This document shows positions 48,892-59,208 of a DNA stretch of 64,000 nt, piece after piece. Both the position numbers and the translations under genes were made by a program. Every line of letters begins with the position of its first letter. The stretch's first letter is position 1. Origin of the DNA: Paragordius varius (taxonomy: Eukaryota > Nematomorpha); assembly GCA_964247055.1 (NCBI GenBank), contig OZ176053.1, forward strand, positions 2,480,001 through 2,544,000. The letters run 5' to 3'. The notes under the pieces were generated by a model. That model ran no database searches. It was given only the letters and a program-made list of their open reading frames with translations, and was not told the origin of the DNA.

Positions 48892-50489
48892 ATGTATGAT
48901 TTTTGGTTTCTTTATATGTTTTGTTGTATGACGGTGTTACTTAACACGTATTGTGTAGCTGATCAACAATCTCAAACATCGCCGCTTTTTGTGAGCCCAA
49001 CATCGTTTGATGATTCCACCATAGCTAAACTCAATAATTTGATTAAAGTATTATGGATCCGAAAATTGAACAATGCAATGACAGGTGCGATAAATGCCAA
49101 ATCCTTAAGTGCTAACACTAAAAGTGCCAATAATGTAATAAACACTGTGCCCGACACCCAACATGTAGCTTTACCCACTAATTTGGAATCGTTGATAAAG
49201 GGACGGTATTTAAATACTAAAATTCCACCCAAAATAACCGTTGGTAATCCTATACAAGGCGGCAATGTCATTGGACAACAATTTGCTGGTTTCCCACCAG
49301 TACTTAGAAATGTCAGGAATACTCGTGATTTGGATGCGAGCGAAGATTTAGACTCACCAACAGGGGATAGTAATTTGATAAACCTCAATTCATTAGTAAA
49401 TAATCCGTCTGTTTTGTTACAAAAACCTCCTCCAAGCTTAAGTTTTGGAAAAACTCTTGATAAAACTCTAAATGGCCCCTTAGCACCAGATTTTAATGTA
49501 GGCCCTTGGAGTAAAAATCCATTGGTTGACCCAAAACTTTCCCAGAACGTTTTGCCTAACACAATAAATCCGTTTGGTCAGGGTCCAATACCTAATATAC
49601 CTTTATCACCGCCTCAAGGAGGAACGGGCCTGATTCCAGGTAGTTATTTTACCATGTAACATAAATACATATTGACGATCTTTTTTTAAATTTGTTAGGA
49701 CTTATCAACCCATTGCCACCAACAATCGGATTCCCAAGCACAGCAAGCAAAACGCTGGTAGATGCAAATTTGCCAGTTCCGCCCTCCTTACCATCCTTAG
49801 ATAGCAACTTTGTTAATCAATACGTAGTGCCAAATCTTAATCCAATCTATCAACAGTTGTATAGACAAATACAAGCTATCCCGACCGAGAATACGGTTAC
49901 AAGAACCGAAGTTACACCCCAACAAAACATTATATCTCGTGTGGTTCAAGTACCTCATACCCAAATAGTTACTGAATGTCGACCCGAACAATATCACTAC
50001 CAGTATCAAAAGTTGGAGCTTGAACCGATCCTTAAAAAGATTCAAGAACTTATCCCCATCCCATTCGTGTACAAACTTAAAACTTTGCAACCACAGATCC
50101 GTGAATACGTTTACCAAATCATGGAACCGGAAATCATTAAAAATTTGATTAATTATTACACGTTACAGGCATCCATTAAAACTATCCAAGGGTATGAATT
50201 GACACCCATCGAAAAAACTATCGTAACGCTCAAAGATGAAACGTATACGACACAAGTTAATACGCTTAAACCAGTAATCCAAAACATATTGGTTAAGGGT
50301 GAGTCCCTACTTCCCTACAACATTCAAATCAATACTTTGAACCCGGTTCCTGGAATCACTCAAGTCCCTGGTATTCAAATTGTACCCCAAATTCAAAAGC
50401 AGCTGGGCGTCAAGGTTCAACCCTTCTATTATGCCGTGCCGGCTCCACCAACGCCCTATCAAAATCCGTATCAACCCATTAAATCATAA
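48892..50489 (+). CDS. Secreted protein of unknown family, two exons
   Basis: I do not recognise this 512-residue protein. Exons are 48892-49639 and 49699-50489, joined across a 59-nt GT-AG intron (phase 1). The ATG at 48892 is the first in frame and gives a clear signal peptide: a hydrophobic core at residues 4-17 and a likely cut after VA at 23. Exon 1 encodes a Pro/Asn/Leu-rich, low-complexity region ending in PNIPLSPPQGG. Exon 2 encodes a segment rich in Val, Gln, Ile and Tyr with repeated LKTLQP, VNTLKP and INTLNP triplets at roughly even intervals (about residues 366-480), and a Pro/Tyr-rich tail AVPAPPTPYQNPYQP. Apart from the signal peptide there is only one cysteine (TECRPEQ). No transmembrane segment follows. 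A structural extracellular role (cuticle, tube or egg covering) fits composition but is speculation. Confidence 0.8.
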
Positions 50490-50606
50490 CATGTAGCCAA
50501 AAAAAAAATTTCTTTTGCTAACACTAGTCTTTTTTTATTTTTGAATAATACATTTAATTTATTTCTTTAATATAACGCGTGTGATAGCAACAGTCATTCA
50601 ATTTTC

Positions 50607-50612
50607 AATAAA
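50607..50612 (+). terminator. Candidate poly(A) signal of the secreted-protein gene
   Basis: AATAAA 118 nt after the stop, followed by a (TA)n run to 50632. Confidence 0.4.
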
Positions 50613-50773
50613 TATATATATATATATATATACATTGATAAATAAATATATTATAACCATAAAATTTTAAATAAAATAATTATTAACTTTGCGAGTAAAT
50701 AGTAAATATGTTCAAGCAAGAAAATTTTGTGGTGCCATATAGAGAATTTACAATATAAATTATATAAGCCGTT

Positions 50774-53700
50774 TCATTTATCGACTAATGATAATTGCAA
50801 AGCTTTATGATAATCATCATTTAGGGCTAAATTTTGGATATTCATTTCATATTCTAAGCGTGATAATTGAAGTACTCTTTCTAATTCTTCATCATCCTAT
50901 GAATGTTAATATTTTTAAAAATTTAATTAAAATTTATACGGACAAAACGTAAATTTATAAAACACAAATATTTTTTTGATTTTTGTTTTTTTTTGTAATA
51001 TAACTTACTCATTGTTATGCATTACAAAGTATGATATAGAGATGTGAGCTAACTGATAATATATTAAATTATGTATTTTACAATTATAATTCCATAAAAA
51101 TAGAAAATTCAAAAAATATGGTTGACATTATTAAAAAATGTTTTTTACGTTTTGTCATATTATGAATAAATTTGTATACTTCAGTAGGTAATGATTTTGT
51201 ATTCCGCAAATCACAATTCTTGTTTTGAGTTTTGGTTCCAAGCGCTTCCCATACAGTTAACTTTTCATTTTCAGTACCCTGTTTATCATCATCAAAGTTA
51301 TTTGACGATTGCATAGAACCTTAATTAGAAAGAAAATTATTGTCAATATAAATATATACTAAAAAGTTGTAATATGAAAAGTAAAAAGATATTTTTGGAT
51401 AAGGTTTTCTTTAATCAGTGGTATTCAGCAAAAAAAATTCAAAAGGTCCAATTTTTTATTCTTCAGAAGCCATGATACCAATAGGTATATCATAATTATT
51501 ACTCTAAAAAATTATTTCCAATAAATAAATCAGGGCCATAAAAAAGCACTTTTAGGGCCGCGGTTTAAGTATACCACTGGTCTCCCTTAAGATAAAACCT
51601 TATGCTTTCTACTAAAAAATAAATTTGTAAAAATTTATTTTGCGCCTGATCAAAATTAATAAAGTACGTACCAATATTAGTGTTGGAAGCTGAAAGGTTG
51701 CTTGGGTGGTAAGGAAATCCTTGTTGACTACTTGTGGAATCATCTATAAGAAATAAATGAAAAAAAAATGATTGTCTTAAAAAAAATAAATTTTGTTCAC
51801 CGTGTCGATATGATTAACAATGACTACAATTTTTACAAAAAATAATTTAAACTTTTTATATAATATTTTCATATGTAATAAAAAAAGGTGAGTAACGATA
51901 TAAATTTTTATGGTATAAGAATTCAAAGTTGTAAAATTTCGATAACTTTTCTGTCATAGTGTCTCAATTTAATGTTAACACCATAAAAACTAATTTAATA
52001 TAAAATTTAATTGACTATAACTGCTTTATATAAATGCATTTTGAAGCGGTCAAACCCCGTTTATATTTCGTTACAATTTAATTGCAAACAATATAATTTA
52101 ATAATTTATGTTATTCCGCATAATTCGACATTTTTAATCAATCATAAGATGGAATAAATTTATATTTAAAAATTATATTTGTATACTTGAAATGTCCGTA
52201 TATCCGGGTGGTATGTTAAATATAGAAGAATCAATTATACAGGAGGAACTATTTTGAGATGTATGAGCAGCATCGGATTGAATATGATAAACACCATATA
52301 CACTTGTATCCTTGGCACAAATGTTTCCAAACGTTATCCGTGCATTCAAAACATGAAATAATGGAATTTCTATTACCCAATAAAAAATTTTTTATAACGT
52401 TGTTAATAAAATTGTTTAAAAATATGACATACCCTAAAATGGATATCTAACTTATTTGAAATTAGTATAATTTTTTAAAAGAAAAATGAGACTATATTTT
52501 ACCAATTTTAACTGGGAAACCCGGTGGTAATTGCAAAGTAATAAACTCCTTAAGCTTGATGATGTGAGGGTTACTTTTTGGCATCAAATCAATGATTGGT
52601 ATAATCTAAATATATAAGCACATTCTAACATATTTTATATAAAACCTTTAAAAACGAAAATAAGCGCTCCCTTTAAATTTTTGCCTAACTTTTATTTTGC
52701 ACAATTTTTGTATCATTTATTTCGTGACGACTGTTGATAACTGCAGATTATCATTTAAACTTTTTTGGCCATACAAAATATGAAAAATTTTATAGTAGGT
52801 ATGAAAATATCTGTTTAATATAATAGTTAAACTATCCATTTATTATATACAAAAAACGGACAAAAACCATTAAAATATTTATAAATTAAAGCACGCACAT
52901 CCTAATAAATTATATTATTAATGGATACACACTGCTTTTTTGCAATCTAGCTATCATATTTAATGATTATAGTATAAACAATAACTAAAATGTAATGTAA
53001 CACCCTTATAATATCTTTTCTTCTTTAGACGAAAAAATTAAAGCAAAAAATTTAAAAACGGTAACATGCAATAATATAAAAATCAAAAAAAATTCTGTGC
53101 CAAAAATATACGGTGTATAGCAGATGAAAGTTGTAATTTTTAATTAACAACAAGCTTATAATTAAATATTTTTTTGGTATTTGTATGGCGGACCTTATTG
53201 ATAAATCTAATTATGACTTAAAGTGTTCAAAACAGAAGGTGAGGTATAATATTAATGTTAGAACAGCGTCAATAAAAGGAAAAGAAAGGTAAAAGAACCA
53301 AAGATATGAGATAATAATTTTTACTCAAACTAAATATCTATAATAACGTATCAAAAAAGTTACATGAGACATATAATTTTATTTAGACTTAACATACAAA
53401 GTTTACATTTAAAATCAACCTGGTCTTGTAGAGAAAGTGGACACTCTTCGGAAAGCCAAATGGTAGCTCTAAATTTTCGAGATTTATTAACAATTTCTTT
53501 CTTAAGTCGACCTATGTGCCTTTTCGTATGCCTTATTTTATCACTTTTTAAACTATGTTGACCATTATCATTAACCATAAACGATTGAGGGTGATTATTA
53601 GCATTGAACATTGATTTAAGTTTCGTTTTATAATCGGTCGATTTAACCTCATTACTCGGATGATAGTTACTGTTTGAGTTTATAAAATTTTGATTTTGTC

Positions 53701-56700
53701 CCCGTGGGCATGGATTAGTGTTGAACGATGAAACCATTTCATAATTTGCAATGTATTGTTCGAATGTAAGATTATATGGATTGTATATGGGATCAATTTC
53801 ATTTTTTACAGCAGTCTCATTAGTTGTTGTGATGGTATGATTGGTATCAACGAGGTATTCATCACAATCAATATGGCATTTATTATTAACTGAATCATCA
53901 CAGTTTAAAGCCGTAATTTGAGAGTTATTTGTCAAATTTACCGCTTCAGAGTCATAATTTTTGGTTGAGTTTTCTGAATTAACACAAGGAAAGGTATCAC
54001 AAGTATCTACAAAAACTTCGCCATCATCATCATTATCTATTAAAAAAGTAAAAAAAATAATTTAAACATTAACAACTAAGGATTAAATTCATTTCAGTAA
54101 GTTTGATGTTAATTTTTTTTGAAACCCAGTAAAAGGGGCGAATAATATAATTAGTTAATACTCAAAACTTTTGTATACCGTTAAAAATAATAGAAAATAT
54201 TTTATTTAAAAATTTGTTGCACAGCTTCTTTATATGGTTAATATTTACAAAAAGCAGTTTAGAAACATTTTAAAAAAAGATACGGAAATATTTCTACGGT
54301 ATACAACAAACTATACATTTCAAAAACAGGGATGGGTTAAATTCTTAATTAAATAATGGTAATTACTAAGCAATATATGGTTTCTATATAATTAAATTGC
54401 AGTATGTATTTCAATGGTTGCTTATTTCACACTTTAGTTCGGCAATTTGTAACACAGTAGTGTATGGAAAAAAAGAAAGGAATCAATTGTGTAGTTGCAA
54501 ATTGTCCAACTAGAGTGTGAGATAAGCAACCATTAAATGCATACTGTAAATGGCCATTTCCATCAATAAAATTACTTTATTTTTTTATATATATACCTGA
54601 TTAAAATACTTAAGATACTAACTGCCCCTATCACCTATACTATAAAGCCAAGATATAAAATTAATTATATCTATCCCTAAATGTAGTTTTTTTATTTTTT
54701 TTGAATATCAGATTAACGCAAAAATATATAGATTATCGTGCTTAAAAATCCCTAAATATTAACATATTATTTAAAATCATTAGATTGTTATGAAGATCTT
54801 ATTAAACTAACCAGTTAGTTCTACAAAATTTAGTAAGCCAAAAATAAATCACAAGAAAAATTAAATAATAAAAAAATTTAAATTTTATTAACATACTTTC
54901 TTCTGAATCATTAAATAGTAATGTTTGAACGTTATTTTCATTCTTATTTTGTTGCAAAGATCTTTTTATCGAATCATTGGAATTCTTAATATTCAGCGCA
55001 TTTTGAATTAAATCATTTTCTATACTATCATCGTTTGTTGTACTACCCATTGAAAGGGACAAAAATGAATCAATTGAAGATTTTGAATTGATTTTATTTT
55101 GTTCACATACTGTATATACATATATATTACAGTCATGTATCCTTTATTTTATCAAATTATTTTCTTTCGTTAAATGGGTATAAATATTTGGTAAAGAATG
55201 GAAAAAACAAGAGCTCTATGGTAGTAACAATATCATATTCATCAAAAAAGTAAAAGAATTACCATAGAGCTCTTGTTTTTTTCATTCTTTACCAAATATG
55301 TATAAAAATAAATATTTGATAAAATAAAGGATACATGACTGTAAATTGAATTAAATTATAATGAAAAGTAACTATAGCACGGCACGCTTTATAATAAACT
55401 AATAGTTTTCAAAATTTATAATGTTAGATATCGTCATTTTTTAGCATTTCAATATTTTCGCTTTTTTTTAAAATAAGCTTAATTAAGTTGCGTGTAATGT
55501 ATCTCAAAAAATGTATTTCATAATGAGTCAAACATGTTTTTATTTGTTTAGGTAAATATCCGTAGGATAATTATTTAATATATTTATATTTTGTATTGGA
55601 AAAAAGAGTTTGTTATCATTTAAACAATGAGCAAGTTTTAAAAAAATTATGAGTGATGGTTGACTTCATAAAATACAGTATGCATTTAAATGGTTGCTTA
55701 TTCCACACTATAGTAGGCCAATTTTCAACACAGGAGTGTATGGATAAAAGAAAAAAAATAATTCTTTATTTATTTTTCCATACATTAGTGTGTTGCAAAT
55801 TACCCAACTATAGTGTGGAACACGCAACCATTATTTTGTAAATTCATCTAATTGGTGATTTTAAAGAAACAATCAACGCAAAAATTCAAATAAGTATTAA
55901 TGATTAGGTTCGATTCTTTCTAAAAAATTTCTATCATAAAAGATATAAATAAGTTACTATCGTTATGAGAACTGGCAGAATTTATATGATTTTCCTCGTG
56001 ATTTGCACAAACGGTTGTTGTAGTATCTAAAACAGTTTTAAACCCAAAAAGTGTATTAAGTATCCCCATGTCATATATAAAGCCTGTATTTTGTCTTAAT
56101 CGCTGACGAGCGCTTTCATCTAAATGTTCACATCGTGTTTTAGTAATGAGTTCGGCATTTAAAATATCGTAAACCTGAATTTGATAAAAAAAATGTTTGA
56201 TAGAAAGAAAAAGTTAAAAATTAGCAAAAAAATGATTGAAAAAATAAGTAAAAAGTACAGTAAAAATGGAAATTATACGGACAAAACGTAAAAATATAAA
56301 GGCAAATTTTTTCAAAAGTCAACCACACTTTTTTAAACCTTGATTATTCTTAGATTAAGTATTTAATTGACACTGTAAAATATATGATTGATTATGTTAC
56401 CAATATATATCCCTCTTTCAGACTTTGCAATTTTAAACAAGTTATAATTAAAAAAAATCGAGATTAAAAAAGCTGGTTGTTGTCTTTTGGAAAAATTTGT
56501 CTTTGTATTTTTGCGTTTTGTCCGTATAATACCAATTTTTACTGTAAAAAAATTAATATGTAAATTTGTTTGTTGTGAAACAAAATCATAATCTAAGCGA
56601 GTTTTGCATCGGTGGAAAAAAATGTAATGTTGGGCAATCTGCAACACAGTAGTGTCAGGAAAAAATAACAAAATGTTGAATAAACAATTATTTCTTTTTT

Positions 56701-57112
56701 TTCTATACACTACTGAGTTGCAAATTTCCCAACTTCGAAGCAACCATTAAAATGTTAATTATATGGTTCAAAAAATATGGTTGTCTCTCTTATATTTAAT
56801 TTCAATTTTCACTTTAATTTATGGTATAAAATGTAAAAAAAAATTTATTTTGGCAATCAGAAAATAATATTATCCGCAAATAATATATATAATATAATAT
56901 ATATATATATATATATATTGTGTGTATCAATAAACATTTATATATATCATAACGATATGTTATATTAATAACAATTAAAGATATGATTTTTAGTATAATA
57001 GGTATAAAAATTTACTGTAATCTAACTAACTAATTAATATATCCTTAAAAGTTTTTTTGATAAACCTTTTACATTTATATTTTTCACTTCAATTCCACCC
57101 CAATATATTATT

Positions 57113-57152
<40 letters not shown>

Positions 57153-59173
57153 AAACTAAACCATCAATATATATAATCTTTGTTTTTGGGGTAAATTACC
57201 ATTTTTCCTTGCCTTTAGACTTCAATTTATAATTATAAACCTAATAATAGCATATTTAAATCTTGTGTATATTAAGCACAATTTTATAAACCAAAACTAA
57301 GCACAACTAATGATCATATGTATAAAATAGATGTGAAACAAAATAAAACCAAAAATAAATTTAATTTTAAGATAAATTAGCCTAAAAATATATATTTATA
57401 GAAAAATTAAATTGTTTTTTATTTATAAATCACCAACAAAAACTTTGATTTGCAATTTTAGAGTAAAAATTGGAATTATACGGATAAGTATGAAAAAGAG
57501 ATGTATATTGATAACACAATCAACGTTATATTTTACAGTGGTATAAATATATACCATTTATAATACAAATTCACCCTTGAACAATTCAAATCCACCCTAA
57601 AAATAAATTATGTGTTTTTGAACTAATATAACTCATTAGTAGTATGAAATACATTGTGGCATAGTTATTTATTTTTTCAGTATAAATTTAATACAAAATT
57701 TTTATTTTTTAAAAATATATAGAAATATTGGTAATTTTTATTCTTAAAAAACATATATTTTAGTTAAGGGTGAATTTGAATTGTAAATGGTATATCTTAT
57801 ATAAAAAAAATAGGTTATGCAAAAAGTATGATTGTTTTATGAAAAATATGTCTTTAGATTTTTACAATTTGTCTTGTAATATAATTAATAAATAATAATT
57901 TGAAAGAATAGTTGTCTTAATTTCCTCTAATTAAAGAGATATAATACTATTTCAATTTTTTAAAAATTAAAATTATTATAAAAAATACCTTGCATTTGTA
58001 ACCATTGATGGATTCCGTTCGATCATCTTTCCATATAAGCCCAGATTTATTTCTTTATTATAAAAGTAATAAATGAATAAATAGATTTTAACTTTTATAT
58101 AATAGGGTAACAAGTTTTGATTGTGATAACAATATCTAATAATTATTAAGCTTTGAAATACTTAAAATTTGTTTAAAAAATAATTTATTACATTTTACAA
58201 TTAAAAATAGATTTTTAAAAAATTTCAAGGTCATAGGTCGTCACTAAAAAAACGGCAATTAAAATCTATGTTTAGCTAAATAAAAAATACAAGAGCAGAG
58301 TTAATTGTTTGAAATTTCTCGCGGACCATAAAAATATTTCGGAGGGCTGAATGCGAACCGCGTGTTAGACCTCCCCTGGTTTAAAATATTACATTTTTTG
58401 TTATAACCAAACTAAAAACATATCTACCTGACAAATTCAATGTTATCAACATCGAGATAAGCCGTGACTAGTGGATTTTTTAACCGTTGTTTTATATAGG
58501 AAGGGTGTGGTTTCATAAGTTCCAGCTCAATCGTTTCCAAAGGGAGTCCCCGTTCATAGACTTCAGTTTTGAAAGTTTTATCGTCATGATTAAGCTCGAG
58601 GAATTTGGTTCCTGCCCCTATTATAAAAAAATCGAAATCAAAAAATAAGGTTGTAAAAAAAGTACATTTTAATTCTGTATCAAGAGTTTTATAATTTAGT
58701 CGGGGTTTAAAATAAAATTTTTCAATACCAAGAATTAAAATTTAATAACCGTTTTTATGATTTCGAGGTTTTTATGCTCCATATTTTTGGAAAAAACGGC
58801 TTAAAACCTAAAAAAATTTGGTGATGCGGTTCTAAACATTTTTTTAACAAAGACAATTTTTATCATAATTCCATTGTGTACCTTGTCAAATGAAATTGAT
58901 TCAATTTAATATTTGATTTTACAAGGAAGGAAAAAGTCACAAAACAAAGTATTGATAATAATTTTGGAAAATATAAGATATAAGGTTTTATTTAAGATTC
59001 GATTGAAGAAAAAAATTAGATTTTTAAAAAAACATGAGTTTATGAAAGTGCCATTTCAAAACAAATTAAAACCAATCTTTTCGTTTATAATAATAAAGAA
59101 AATTACCATTAATACCTCAAATAATTTTTTTAAAAAAAATGTGATTATAGCCTTCCTTGTCTTGCCTTTTACC

Positions 59174-59208
<35 letters not shown>

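Noticed and set aside
48972-49562. 196-codon minus-strand open frame
   Set aside because: Lies antisense across exon 1 of the secreted-protein gene; composition follows from that gene, no splice or family support.
49797-50117. 106-codon minus-strand open frame
   Set aside because: Shadow of exon 2 of the secreted-protein gene.
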